From positions 180,413-244,412 of the forward strand of contig NZ_BFCH01000007.1 in NCBI RefSeq assembly GCF_003112775.1: a DNA stretch of 64,000 nt, in the 5' to 3' direction. Every line of letters begins with the position of its first letter. Positions within the stretch are counted from its first letter, which is position 1. Below the pieces are notes generated by a model. That model did no database searches and was not told the DNA's origin. It worked only from the letters and a program-made list of their open reading frames with translations. Source of the DNA: Mycobacterium montefiorense. Lineage in GTDB: Bacteria > Actinomycetota > Actinomycetes > Mycobacteriales > Mycobacteriaceae. Positions 54,076 to 63,017 of this stretch are shown piece by piece. Both the position numbers and the translations under genes were made by a program.

Positions 54076-54396
54076 ATGAAGTCGAAATTTAGTCGAATCG
54101 GTGCTGCGCTGATGGGCTGTGCTGCGGCGACTGTGTTTTCCGCTGGCGTTGCTACCGCTAGCCCACCAGACCCGCATCTGCCCAACATCACGCGGAACTG
54201 GTGCGAAGGTGCGCGAATGTGGGGATATATCTGCGACGGCGCAAAGTACGCCGACGGGTCGTACTGGCATCAGTGGGAAGACAGTTACACCTACCACTTC
54301 GACTGCGTCAGCGGCGACGAACCTTTCCCGGCCCCGCCTCCACCTGGCGGCTGCGACGGGGCAATTCCGGGCGGTCCGCCACCGCCGCCAGCCTGA
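54076..54396 (+). CDS. Small cysteine-rich secreted protein, second tandem copy
   Basis: A 106-residue paralogue with signal RIGAALMGCAAATVFSAGVATA. The cysteine pattern is the same (NWCEG, YICDG, HFDCVSG, GGCDGAIPGG), with YWHQW replacing FWHQW, a shorter central loop and a longer proline-rich end. The GGAGTCGAA leader before ATG 54076 is identical to that of the first copy, so they arose by duplication. It lies 32 bases after the first copy and is probably cotranscribed. Function unknown. Confidence 0.85.
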   Translation: MKSKFSRIGAALMGCAAATVFSAGVATASPPDPHLPNITRNWCEGARMWGYICDGAKYADGSYWHQWEDSYTYHFDCVSGDEPFPAPPPPGGCDGAIPGGPPPPPA

Positions 54397-54441
54397 CCAA
54401 GCAGAGTGGCGGCGACGGACCTTCAGCTGAAGGAGTCGAAG

Positions 54442-54673
54442 ATGACGTCGAAACTGACTCGCATTGGTAATGCGTTATTGGGCTGCGCTGCGTTGGCGAC
54501 AGCGGCAACAACGTTTTCCCGGAGCTGCCGGGAAACGAAACCGATGCACGAGCTGAACATGCGCCAACCGAGCTCGATCCCCAACTTTGGGGCGGATGCC
54601 TCATGTGCCGCCGTGAGTACGTGGCGGACGATTACCGCATCGAAGATTCGACACCGAATGCGAAGCCGCTTCT
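54442..54673 (+). pseudogene. Decayed third copy of the secreted-protein family
   Basis: GGAGTCGAAG precedes an ATG at 54442, and the next residues (MTSKLTRIGNALLGCAALAT) match the signal peptides of the two preceding genes. After AATTFS the similarity ends: no ADPPDPH and none of the four-cysteine pattern follows. The open frame then runs on into the next gene in another frame. It is thus the 5' part of a third copy whose mature part was lost. A new short secreted peptide is less likely. Confidence 0.65.
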
Positions 54674-56353
54674 GTGAACCAGCGGATCCCCGAAAGCTCT
54701 TGGGAGGCAATCCTTTTCACTATCGAGGAGCTGTCCACGATTCCGCTCTTCTCGACGCTCGGGGAAAAAGAACTCGAGTACCTTGCTGGCACCGTCGAGG
54801 ACATCCACCTCATCCCCGGCGAGTATGTAGGCCATGAGGGCGAAGGCCGATCCCTGGCGATCATGGTCGAAGGCAAGGCCGAGCTGACGAAATTGGTTAA
54901 CGGAGTCGAGCAGGTGATTGGCGTCCGACTTCCGGGCGAAGTCGGAGGCGAGATCCCGATGACGCTCGGTACCCCTTTGCCCGCCAGCATGCGAGCCGTC
55001 GAACCATCGCGCGTACTAAAACTGACGGTCGAGGTGTTCCACACGCTCGCCGCCATGGCCCCCCAGATCTCCGAAGCGGTCGGTGCGGCCGCGTTGGAAC
55101 GCATCGAGATGCTCAAAAACGCGAATGGGCACCCACACGAGCCAGCAATGTTCGTGATCGGCCCGCGCGTCGACCCGGGCGTGCACAGCTGCGACAGCTT
55201 CCTGCATCGCAATCAGATTCCTTATGAACGCCTGGACCCGGACGATCCTGCAGCTCACGCCTTCATCGCAGGCGAAACCACCGGCTATCCGGTGGTGGTA
55301 GTGCGCGACGGCACCCGGCTGATCAACCCGACGATGCGTGCCGTTGCCACTGTCGCTGGACTAACGGCCACGCCCGGCCGGGCGCACTACGACGTCGTGA
55401 TCGTGGGCGGCGGGCCGGCAGGTCTGACGGCGGCGGTCAACAGCGCGTCCGAGGGCCTGCAAACGGCGTTAATCGAGTCCTTCGCCCCCGGCGGACAGGC
55501 CGGTACCTCGACGCGGATCGAGAACTACACGGGGTTCCCATACGGCGTCTCCGGTGACGAGCTCGCGAGCCGGGCACTGCGGCAGGCGAAGCGGCTGGGC
55601 GCCGAGATCGTCGTCACCCGTCGGGTCGAAGGCATCGACCCCGCCGAGCTGACCGTGACACTGGACGGAGGCGACGTTCTCCGAACGGAGTCGATCGTGC
55701 TCGCGATGGGCGTGGAGTGGCGACGCCTCGATGTCGACTCGATCGAGCGATTCGTCGGCTCCGGTGTCTACTACGGTGCGGCACGCAGCGACGCCGGTCT
55801 GGCACAGGGAAACGATGTCTATCTGATCGGCGCCGGCAACTCGGCCGGGCAAGCCGCCATCTTCTTCTCCAATCACGCGCGATCGGTGACGCTGCTGGTC
55901 CGGGGAGAGTCGCTCGCGGCGAGCATGTCCCACTACCTCATCGAGCAGATCGCAACAAAAGCGAACGTCCGGGTTCAAACGCGATCCGAGGTTGTCGCCG
56001 TGCACGGAGACGAACAACTCGAGGCGATCGAGGTCATCGATCGCGAGACCGGCACGACATCTCGACGGGATGCGCGGGTGCTCTTCGTTCTCATCGGTGC
56101 CAAAGCAACGACTGATTGGCTCCCCCCGGCGATCGCGCGCGACCAGCACGGGTTCATCCTCACCGGGACCGACGCGTTGAAAGCGGGCCAATGGAAGGCC
56201 GACCGCGAGCCCTTCGCTCTCGAGACAACCGCCCCGGGGATCTTCGCGGTCGGCGATATTCGCTCCGGATCGGTCAAGCGCGTGGCGGCGTCCGTAGGCG
56301 AAGGCGGCATGGCGGTCGCCCACGTCCATCGCTACCTCCAGCTCTCCCGCTAG
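54674..56353 (+). CDS. Cyclic-nucleotide-domain / thioredoxin-reductase-like flavoprotein
   Basis: A 559-residue three-part protein. Residues ~15-125 are a cyclic-nucleotide-binding barrel (IPLFSTLGEKELEYLAGTVE, then EYVGHEGEGRSLAIMVEGKA). Residues ~155-225 are glutaredoxin-like (VIGPRVDPGVHSCDSFLHRN). From ~235 a thioredoxin-reductase fold with GGGPAGLTAAV, GGQAGTSTRIENYTGFP and GAGNSAGQAAIFFSN follows. Where reductases have CATC, this one reads GAARSDAG, with no cysteine. It therefore cannot pass electrons by the usual dithiol. It lies after the decayed secreted-protein copy; GTG 54674 is the start. A link to nucleotide signalling is possible. Confidence 0.88.
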   Translation: MNQRIPESSWEAILFTIEELSTIPLFSTLGEKELEYLAGTVEDIHLIPGEYVGHEGEGRSLAIMVEGKAELTKLVNGVEQVIGVRLPGEVGGEIPMTLGTPLPASMRAVEPSRVLKLTVEVFHTLAAMAPQISEAVGAAALERIEMLKNANGHPHEPAMFVIGPRVDPGVHSCDSFLHRNQIPYERLDPDDPAAHAFIAGETTGYPVVVVRDGTRLINPTMRAVATVAGLTATPGRAHYDVVIVGGGPAGLTAAVNSASEGLQTALIESFAPGGQAGTSTRIENYTGFPYGVSGDELASRALRQAKRLGAEIVVTRRVEGIDPAELTVTLDGGDVLRTESIVLAMGVEWRRLDVDSIERFVGSGVYYGAARSDAGLAQGNDVYLIGAGNSAGQAAIFFSNHARSVTLLVRGESLAASMSHYLIEQIATKANVRVQTRSEVVAVHGDEQLEAIEVIDRETGTTSRRDARVLFVLIGAKATTDWLPPAIARDQHGFILTGTDALKAGQWKADREPFALETTAPGIFAVGDIRSGSVKRVAASVGEGGMAVAHVHRYLQLSR

Positions 56354-56411
56354 CGGCGGCTGCGCCATCGGCTCGGCGATTTCACCGCAGCTTTTGTCAA
56401 CGAGAAGGCAG

Positions 56412-57830
56412 CTACCAATTGCTCGGCGAGTAATCCTTGAGGAAGCAGCCGCGCAGATCTTCGCCGGACTCCCCGCGCACGATTGGGTCATACACCCGGG
56501 CGGCGCCGTCGACGAGATCGAGCGGGGCATGAAAACCCTCGTCGGCAAGCCGCAACTTGGTCGGGTGTGGACGCTCATCGGTGATCCAGCCCGTATCGAC
56601 GGCGGTCATCAGAATGCGATCCTGCTCTAGCATCTCGCCGGCGCTGGTGCGAGTGAGCATGTTCAGTGCGGCCTTCGCCATGTTGGTGTGCGGATGCCCC
56701 GGGCCCTTGTATTGGCGACTGAACTGCCCCTCCATCGCGGACACGTTCACGACGTACTTACGGCGCGCGGGTGAAGCGGCCAGCACCGGGCGCAGCCGGC
56801 TCACCAGAATGAATGGCGCGGTCTGGTTGCAGAGCTGAACTTCGAGCAGTTCCATCGGGTCGACTTCGTGCACGCGCTGGGTCCAACTGTTGATGGGCGC
56901 GGTGTCAGGCAGCAGGCCACCGGCGTCGATTGCGATGCCCGCAGCGATCCGGTCCGGCGAGGCGCTTCGAGCGGCGAGAGCCAATTCGGTTATGGCGTGC
57001 GGAGTTTGGTGTTCTGCCAGACTTCCGGCAAGTGCCTTGGGATGGGCGTCGCTGACGCGGTCGAACGTGATCACGTCGACTAGTTCCGGCGCCGGCGTGC
57101 GCTCGGCCTCGACGAGCGCCGCGTAGGAACCGGGGGCTCGGCGCACCGTCTGGGCGGCGTTGTTGATCAGGATGTCCAGCGGGCCCTGCGCAGCCACGGT
57201 GTCCGCGAGCGCGACGGCCTGAGCCGGGTCACGTAGATCGATGCCCACGACGTGTAGCCGATCCAGCCAGTCGGCACTATCGGGCATCGTGGCAAAGCGG
57301 CGCACGGCGTCGTTCGGAAAGCGGGTGGTGATGGTCGTGTCGGCGCCGTCGCGGAGCAGGCGCAGTGCGATGTACATGCCGATCTTGGCGCGGCCACCGG
57401 TGAGCAGAGCGCGCCTACCGGTGAGGTCGGTGCGCGCGTCGCGCTTGGCGCGGTTGAGGGCGGCGCAGCCCGGGCAGAGCTGGTGGTAGAAGGCGTCGAC
57501 CACCGTGTAATGGTTCTTGCAGATATAGCAGGCGCGTGACCGACGCAACGTGCCCGCGGAGGCGCCCACCGCCGTGTATACCAACGGCAGGCCCTGTGTC
57601 TCGTCGTCGATGCGGCCGGGGGCGCCGGTCGCGGTAGCGGCGACCACGGCGCGGTCGGCGGCCGCGATTTCGTCGCGCTTGGCATTGCGGCGGGCCTTCT
57701 TGACTGACTTGAATATGCCGGCGGTGGCCCGGCGCACCGTAATGGCATCAGGATGCTCGGGAGGCAACGACTCGATGTCTGCCAGCACCTGTAGGCAAAT
57801 GTCGAGCTTGTCGGGGTCGATCGCGTTCAC
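56412..57830 (-). CDS. SDR with an N-terminal zinc ribbon
   Basis: A 472-residue protein. Residues 1-95 are helical, then RACYICKNHYTVVDAFYHQLCPGCAA shortly after residue 95 gives two CxxC pairs, a likely zinc ribbon. An SDR core follows with LLTGGRAKIGMYIALRLL, INNAAQTV, VNVSAMEGQF and a late NMAKAALNMLTR, where the usual YxxxK is replaced by N-M-A-K-A-like sequence. The long insertion around residues 250-330 is unusual. It is convergent with the flavoprotein gene. Reaction and partners are unknown, but zinc-ribbon SDRs of this kind occur in other bacteria and fungi. Confidence 0.85.
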   Translation of the reverse strand: MNAIDPDKLDICLQVLADIESLPPEHPDAITVRRATAGIFKSVKKARRNAKRDEIAAADRAVVAATATGAPGRIDDETQGLPLVYTAVGASAGTLRRSRACYICKNHYTVVDAFYHQLCPGCAALNRAKRDARTDLTGRRALLTGGRAKIGMYIALRLLRDGADTTITTRFPNDAVRRFATMPDSADWLDRLHVVGIDLRDPAQAVALADTVAAQGPLDILINNAAQTVRRAPGSYAALVEAERTPAPELVDVITFDRVSDAHPKALAGSLAEHQTPHAITELALAARSASPDRIAAGIAIDAGGLLPDTAPINSWTQRVHEVDPMELLEVQLCNQTAPFILVSRLRPVLAASPARRKYVVNVSAMEGQFSRQYKGPGHPHTNMAKAALNMLTRTSAGEMLEQDRILMTAVDTGWITDERPHPTKLRLADEGFHAPLDLVDGAARVYDPIVRGESGEDLRGCFLKDYSPSNW

Positions 57831-57855
57831 GTGGGAAGACTACGGCGTGATGGCG

Positions 57856-58341
57856 TCAGGCGGCGAAGTCGCCGACGATAGTCATCTTGTTGCCGTCTGA
57901 GGCGGTCGCGAAGCCAGCCGCGGAGTATGCGCAGTTCAGGATGATCGCCCGGTGTGGAGGACTTTGCATCCACAAGTCGAGCGCTTCGCCCGGATTCGCG
58001 GCGGATCCGGTGCCCCAGAAGACGACCTCACCGCTGTAGGGGGTCCGGTAGCCCGCGTCGGTGATACGCACCTGCGGTGAAGATCCGTCCGAACCGATAT
58101 GACCGTTCACACCGTTGCGCAGCATGTCGTCGGCGTGCCGCTGCGCCGCTTCGGTCAACCGCGGGTCGTTGCCGATCACCCCGCATGCCTCGCGAATCCG
58201 GCTGACGCCGCTGTACAGCGCGGTCCCCGGACCCTCGGCGCGGGCAGCAAAATCAACGGTCGCGGGAGCCGTGACGAACAAGGCGCCGAGCGCGAACACG
58301 GCGGTAACCTTGACTTTCATCGTCATGTTGCCGGTTGCCAT
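57856..58341 (-). CDS. Secreted CAP (SCP/PR1-like) domain protein
   Basis: A 161-residue exported protein. The signal segment is VTAVFALGALFVTAPATVDFAARA. The CAP domain then has ADDMLRNGVNGHIGSDGSSP, GEVVFWGTGSAANPGEALDLW and SPPHRAIILNCAYSAAGFA. The histidines (GHIG and PPHRA) are those of the CAP metal pocket; two cysteines may bond. CAP proteins act as proteases, lipid binders or in host interaction. The start is ATG 58341; ATGs at 58365 and 58320 are also in frame. Unknown role here. Confidence 0.85.
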   Translation of the reverse strand: MATGNMTMKVKVTAVFALGALFVTAPATVDFAARAEGPGTALYSGVSRIREACGVIGNDPRLTEAAQRHADDMLRNGVNGHIGSDGSSPQVRITDAGYRTPYSGEVVFWGTGSAANPGEALDLWMQSPPHRAIILNCAYSAAGFATASDGNKMTIVGDFAA

Positions 58342-58424
58342 GTATTGCTTTTCGGTCGTTGGCAACCAAGCGTTACCTTCTTGTGACCGTGGAAGGTCCG
58401 AGGTACCGATCCGCTAGGCCGTAG

Positions 58425-59249
58425 TCAGTGCACCCGCTCCATCGCGGTACACCGGGTGCCGTCGATGGTCAGCAGCACCGCGCCCATCGTCATCGGCCCT
58501 GAGGCCAGCCGGTAGGGCGCCAATGTGACATGGTCTTCTCCGCGCATCCTGGCCACCCAATGCTCCGGATCGATACCGATGACACCACCGGTGGCGCCGG
58601 TCATTCCGACATCGGTGACCAAAGCAGTACCCCCGGGCAGCAAATGCAGCGGCAGCGTCGCCTCGTGGGTGTGGGTACCCAGCACTGCGGCGGCAGTGCC
58701 GTCGACAGCGTGGGCGAACGATTGCTTTTCGTTGATGCTCAACCCATGGAAATCCACGATCACCGCGCCGCGTCGGTCGATCGACTGCCACGCTGGCCAC
58801 GGCGGCGCCACGTGTTGTCGTTCGGTCAGCCACCTGCCGAACAGCGGGTCCGGCTCGACCACGGCGGTTCTGCTCATCAGGTTGATCACGGTGAAATCCG
58901 TTCCGGAGACGCTCAATTGGAGCACCCCGGAACCCGGCACGCCATCGGGCATGTTGAACGGACGCAGCACCTTGGGGTGCGCGAGCACCTTGTCCACCTC
59001 GGCCATCTCCCCGTCCCAGGAATGGTTTCCACCGGTGATGACGTCGACGCCTGACTCCAGCAGGCGCTCTGCCACTTCGATGCTGAGCCCGAACCCGGTC
59101 CGGATGTGCGGTCCGCTGCGCTCCGCGTTCTCCGCGTTCACCACGACCAAGTCAACGTTGTATTGCGAACGCAGCGCGGGCATCCGCTCGCAGACATGGT
59201 CCACCGCAGCGGGACCGACGACATCCCCGAGAAATAGCACGCGTCTCAT
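58425..59249 (-). CDS. YmdB-family metallophosphoesterase
   Basis: A 274-residue calcineurin-like phosphoesterase of the YmdB / TIGR00282 type. It has FLGDVVGPAAVDHV (first metal Asp), VVNAENAERSG, the GGNHSWDGEM (Asn-His), VIVDFHGLSINEKQS and VLGTHTHEATLP with the last histidines. YmdB cleaves 2',3'-cyclic nucleotides and regulates development in Bacillus. ATG 59249 starts MRRVLFLGD; GGGGAG lies upstream and an AGGA very close. It is divergent from the phosphate transporter by 300 bases. Its cellular role in mycobacteria is unknown. Confidence 0.9.
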   Translation of the reverse strand: MRRVLFLGDVVGPAAVDHVCERMPALRSQYNVDLVVVNAENAERSGPHIRTGFGLSIEVAERLLESGVDVITGGNHSWDGEMAEVDKVLAHPKVLRPFNMPDGVPGSGVLQLSVSGTDFTVINLMSRTAVVEPDPLFGRWLTERQHVAPPWPAWQSIDRRGAVIVDFHGLSINEKQSFAHAVDGTAAAVLGTHTHEATLPLHLLPGGTALVTDVGMTGATGGVIGIDPEHWVARMRGEDHVTLAPYRLASGPMTMGAVLLTIDGTRCTAMERVH

Positions 59250-59549
59250 GTCCTGACCGCTCCCCATTCGTCGGCTGACCCGGCGCAATCCGGGCGTCGG
59301 CTATCCGGTGTACGCATCGCGGGTAGCCATCGGAAAAAGACGCGGTTACGCAAAGCGGTGTATTCGGCTACGCGTTCGCCGAGAAATACGGGTGTGACCT
59401 GCTCCTGAGACGTGCCTCACTTATCCGGAAGACGGGCGAGCACATTCTCCCGTTGTTAATTCGCGCGTCAACGGCGTTCGATTTGACCTTCGCATAGATC
59501 CCGAAACTGAGGAGGTATTTGATCTTTCCTCACCATCAGGGAGAAGTAG
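59250..59549. promoter_or_regulatory. Divergent region between YmdB-like and phosphate transporter genes
   Basis: These 300 bases hold the promoters of both genes. A second Shine-Dalgarno, AGGAGG at 59510-59515, precedes an in-frame TTG/ATC region that could encode an 18-residue peptide overlapping the transporter start (ends at TAA 59573). Whether it is translated is unclear. The true ribosome site of the transporter is GGGAG at 59540. No phosphate-box motif was recognised. Confidence 0.4.
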
Positions 59550-60980
59550 ATGACGCAGACCCTGGATGCCAATAAGCCAGCCGCCCAGACACCGCCGGAT
59601 CCGGTCGAAGAAGCCCTCGACAATGCCCCGCTGAGCTTGTTCCACTTCAAGGCCGCCGCGACTGCGGGCGCCGGCTTTTTCACTGACGCCTACGACCTCA
59701 ACGTCATTGGCACCGTCATCCTGCTGGTCAAGCCGGAGTTTGGGCTGAGCTCGGGACAGGTGGCGCTGCTGACCAGCTCGGCCCTGCTAGCCGTGGCCGT
59801 CGGCGCGTTTGTGTTCGGCAGGCTTGGCGATCTCCTCGGCCGGCGCAGGGTGTATGGCCTCGAGGCGGCCATCATGGTGGTGGGTGCACTGCTGTCCGCG
59901 TTCGCGCCGAACTTCACCTGGTTGCTGGTCGCACGGTTTGTCCTCGGCATCGGTATCGGCGGCGACTACCCGGCGTCCAGTGTGATCACCACGGAGTACG
60001 CCAACCGCTCCAACCGGGGCCGGCTGGTCGGTTTCGCCTTCCTGTTCTTTGCGCTCGGTCAGGTCGCCGCGTATCTGGCGGCACTGCTGATTCTGGCCGT
60101 GGGAACGCCGCATGATCTGGCCTGGCGGCTCATCCTGGGTCTCGGTGCGCTGCCTGCACTGCTGGTGCTGTGGAACCGCAGACATATGCCGGAGTCGCCG
60201 CGTTGGACGTTGCGGGTCGCCCAGGACCGCGAGCGCGCCGAACGCGACCTGTCGGTGTTCTCCGCGACATCACAACCAGTCGCCGCCACCGGCAAGGCCC
60301 GGGTAAGGGTCCGGCTCTCCGAGATGCTGACCAACCGCACCTTTGTGATCACACTCATCGGGACCGGCGGCAGCTGGTTCTTCTTCAACATCGCCACCTA
60401 CGGCAATGCGGTGAGCCAACCGCTTTTGATCAAGAGCATCTCACCGTCCACCGAGACCATCACCAATGTGGCGATCAACGCCGTGCTGATGATCTGCTTT
60501 GGACTAGGCGGCGCGCTCGCAGGGTTGGCCGTGGTGGACCGGATGCGCCGCACCACTCTGCAAATCTGCGGGCTGGTGTTATGCGCGGTGTCGATGCTGC
60601 TCATCACGGCCATTCCGGGGCTGACCCAAACCGTCACACTGTTCGCGGCGGTGTTCGGACTGTCGCTATTCGGCACCACTTTCGGGCCGAACTATGGGCT
60701 GATACTGCTCGGCGCGGAGTGCTACCCCACCACAGTGCGCAGTACTGGACACGGGCTGTCGTCGTGTCTGGGCAAGGTGGGCGGTTTCATCGGAGCTCTC
60801 GTCACCCCCTTGGTGCTTAGCGGAATGGGGCTGCGCATGACGACTCTGCTGGCCGGCGTCTGCTTCCTGCTCGCGGGGGCCGCGACGCTGGTACTGCGCG
60901 ACCCATCGAGAGTGCCGCTGGACGACGCCAGCGCTGCGATGCATCGCGGGCTGTGCTTCCCAGCGCCAGCGAAGACCTGA
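59550..60980 (+). CDS. PHS-type inorganic phosphate MFS symporter
   Basis: A 476-residue, 12-helix MFS transporter of the phosphate:proton symporter (PHS) family. AGAGFFTDAYDLNVIGTVILL opens helix 1, FGRLGDLLGRRRVYG is the motif A loop, and GIGIGGDYPASSVITTEYAN is the family signature with the phosphate-path Asp-Tyr-Pro. GAECYPTTVRSTGHGLSS is the equivalent motif in the second half. GGGAG lies six bases before ATG 59550. Phosphate uptake is inferred from the family. It converges on the amidase gene. Confidence 0.92.
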   Translation: MTQTLDANKPAAQTPPDPVEEALDNAPLSLFHFKAAATAGAGFFTDAYDLNVIGTVILLVKPEFGLSSGQVALLTSSALLAVAVGAFVFGRLGDLLGRRRVYGLEAAIMVVGALLSAFAPNFTWLLVARFVLGIGIGGDYPASSVITTEYANRSNRGRLVGFAFLFFALGQVAAYLAALLILAVGTPHDLAWRLILGLGALPALLVLWNRRHMPESPRWTLRVAQDRERAERDLSVFSATSQPVAATGKARVRVRLSEMLTNRTFVITLIGTGGSWFFFNIATYGNAVSQPLLIKSISPSTETITNVAINAVLMICFGLGGALAGLAVVDRMRRTTLQICGLVLCAVSMLLITAIPGLTQTVTLFAAVFGLSLFGTTFGPNYGLILLGAECYPTTVRSTGHGLSSCLGKVGGFIGALVTPLVLSGMGLRMTTLLAGVCFLLAGAATLVLRDPSRVPLDDASAAMHRGLCFPAPAKT

Positions 60981-61015
60981 GTGCGCGACAAATTTGTCCT
61001 TGCGGGACCTGAGGA

Positions 61016-61762
61016 TTAGCCCGCCTCTATTGCCGCGACAGTTGCCGCCGCATCGGTCCCACAGATGCGTTCGAGGTTTACCGGTCCAGCGGCCAGTAAA
61101 TCGTCGATGCGGTGCTTGAGGTCTCCCGACGAAAGATGCGCGTACAGGTTCGTGCCCGGGCATGAGGTTTGGGCCAGGTCGCGGTGGCCGGCCAGAGTGC
61201 CGGTGGCGACGTGAAAGGTTTGGGTGGCCCAGGCGAAGGCGAGAGCGGCTCCGTGAAGTTGGGTTTCGGAGACGACTTCTTTGTCGAAGTCTCCTTCACA
61301 CAGAACCAGGAAGTGCCCTGTCGTGTCGTAGTCCGTCGCTGTATCGCCCGCGATCTGCGGCGCTCGCAGTTCGTAGATGTTGCCGTCGCGGTCAATGCCG
61401 ACGTGATAGGCGATGTCGACCCATCCCAGCTTGTCTTGGTGGTAGCGCTGGTCCTGCCGGAGGCGACCCGGGGCGTTCCGGTTGTCTCCCAGGACGACGG
61501 CTTCGTGGTAAAGAGTCATGCGGGTGATGGTGTGAGGCCTGCCGCCGGCACGGGCGGGACGAGCGCCCCAAGCATCTCGACACAACATGGCAGCTGAAGC
61601 TGCACTAAGCGGAACCGCGGACGCCGTCGCGGGCTCAGTCACGGATTGCCCGCACCCGCTCGCGATCGCCAGCGCCCCCGCGCCGCCCGCCAGCTGCAGC
61701 AATCGGCGACGGTTGACGGGCACACGGCCGACCTCGCGATGGCCAGACGTGACGGCGTCCAT
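61016..61762 (-). CDS. PGRP-domain N-acetylmuramoyl-L-alanine amidase with Tat lipoprotein-like signal
   Basis: A protein of about 248 residues with a twin-arginine signal (NRRRLLQLAGGAGALAIASGCG) ending in a lipobox-like ASGC. A peptidoglycan-recognition (amidase_2) domain follows: RDAWGARPARAGG, MTLYHEAVV (first His), IAYHVGIDRDGNIYELR (Tyr), and GHRDLAQTSCPG with second His and Cys of the zinc site. It should bind or cut the sugar-peptide bond in peptidoglycan at the outer face of the membrane. Start uncertain: ATGs at 61786, 61774 and 61762 all lack a ribosome site. Confidence 0.88.
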   Translation of the reverse strand: MDAVTSGHREVGRVPVNRRRLLQLAGGAGALAIASGCGQSVTEPATASAVPLSAASAAMLCRDAWGARPARAGGRPHTITRMTLYHEAVVLGDNRNAPGRLRQDQRYHQDKLGWVDIAYHVGIDRDGNIYELRAPQIAGDTATDYDTTGHFLVLCEGDFDKEVVSETQLHGAALAFAWATQTFHVATGTLAGHRDLAQTSCPGTNLYAHLSSGDLKHRIDDLLAAGPVNLERICGTDAAATVAAIEAG

Positions 61763-62061
61763 GGGGAACACCATACGAAGTGCCATGGCTGGCCGGATCG
61801 CTACAGCGAAATACGGGCAACGACAAAGTCGTCATCCAAGTCAACGACGTCTGCGGCCAACGGAGCTGCCGGGAATTGAAACCGATACTCTGCCAGGACA
61901 TCTGAACTGCCGATTCGTTCCACGTCGACACGGTTTAGCCCTGCTCGTTCGCGTGGCCTTGCCGCCGCGAGCGGGAGATGGATGTAACGAATCGGTCAAC
62001 CGAACCGAAGTGTCAGGAGTGCGCAGCTGTGCACTTCCCCCAAAGCACTGAGGAGCAATGC

Positions 62062-62604
62062 ATGACGGCATTGATGATGTCCCGCGCACGGAACCGGCAG
62101 ACGGTTCGTCGCGCCTCGGCGGTTCGCCTGTCGGCGCGATGGGCAGATATCATCACTGCTGCTTTAGCAGGGCTTCGTCCAGTAGCGGTTGCGGCGGGCA
62201 TTATCGCGGCTGGATCGACGTTGCCTGCTCTCGCGCAAGCCGACCCGTCGAACGACCCAATAACCACCGCACTGAACGGCGCAGGAATTGCCAACAGCGG
62301 CTCATTCAGCGACAGGATTGCCAGCATCGGTCAGTCGATCTGCCCGTCGCTGGTGAAACCAGGTGCGACCCTCGCGTCGATCACATCGCAACTATCTGGG
62401 AACACCGGACTTTCGCCGACGATCGCCGGGATGGTCGCCAGCATGGCGATACAGACGCAATGCCCGGGCGTGATGACGTCGCTCGCCCACGGGAACATGC
62501 CGTTCCCGATGCAAGCGCCCGGCGCCCATCCCTTTCCGTCCTTCCCATTCCAGTCTCCAGGTGCCGGCGCGGCTCCGAACCCGCTGATGTTGCCGGGTCG
62601 CTAG
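62062..62604 (+). CDS. Secreted DUF732-like protein
   Basis: A 180-residue exported protein. The long basic start (MTALMMSRARNRQTVRRAS) leads to a hydrophobic stretch with VAVAAGIIAAGSTLPALAQA, then ADPSND. The mature part has DPITTALNGAGIANSG, ICPSLVKPGATLASI and TQCPGVMTSLA, a cysteine arrangement like DUF732 proteins, then a Pro/Phe-rich tail. GAGGAG lies before ATG 62062; the frame is open upstream but the leader is poor. It converges on the cupin gene with 4 bases overlap. Confidence 0.75.
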   Translation: MTALMMSRARNRQTVRRASAVRLSARWADIITAALAGLRPVAVAAGIIAAGSTLPALAQADPSNDPITTALNGAGIANSGSFSDRIASIGQSICPSLVKPGATLASITSQLSGNTGLSPTIAGMVASMAIQTQCPGVMTSLAHGNMPFPMQAPGAHPFPSFPFQSPGAGAAPNPLMLPGR

Positions 62605-63011
62605 CCTCGCACGACGCGCAGTCCCTTTCGCTCCTCAAGCTCCTCTTCGGTAACCGGTTCGAGCATCGGTTGCCCGGGCCGGCACAACAATGTGAGGACG
62701 AAGCTGCAAACGATGTCAGTGCGATTGTTGGCGTCCTGATAGTGGATCACGTCGCCGCCGGGTCCCCAGAACGCGTCGCCGGCGCGAAGGACCCGTGGTG
62801 CTGCACCCTCGAGCTCGAACAACATTTCACCGGCAATCATGTAACCGAATCCCGGGCCGCCAGGAAGGCGATGTGGCGGGTAACCGGGTGCGCCCGGTGG
62901 ATGGTTGATGAGGACAGTCAAGACGTGGGCATCCTCAGGTATCAACGGTGACTGTACTTCCTGCACTACCTTGATTGTCGATTTCGATTTGGAGCCCGTC
63001 GTATCCAACAT
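62601..63011 (-). CDS. Single-domain cupin protein
   Basis: A 136-residue cupin. The two metal motifs are visible: PGYPPHRLPGGPGFGYMIAGEM (first histidine with the G...E) and GDAFWGPGGDVIHYQDANN (second with the His). Such proteins are small sensors or dioxygenase/isomerase-like enzymes. It lies 6 bases after the end of the frameshifted NmrA-like gene (TAG, GGAAAA, then ATG), so the two form an operon; a third gene running in from the right may lead it. The role is unknown. Confidence 0.85.
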   Translation of the reverse strand: MLDTTGSKSKSTIKVVQEVQSPLIPEDAHVLTVLINHPPGAPGYPPHRLPGGPGFGYMIAGEMLFELEGAAPRVLRAGDAFWGPGGDVIHYQDANNRTDIVCSFVLTLLCRPGQPMLEPVTEEELEERKGLRVVRG

Positions 63012-63017
63012 TTTTCC

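Noticed and set aside
60987..60998. 12-base palindrome GACAAATTTGTC after the phosphate transporter
   Set aside because: It has no loop for a terminator and lies between convergent genes; chance is likely.
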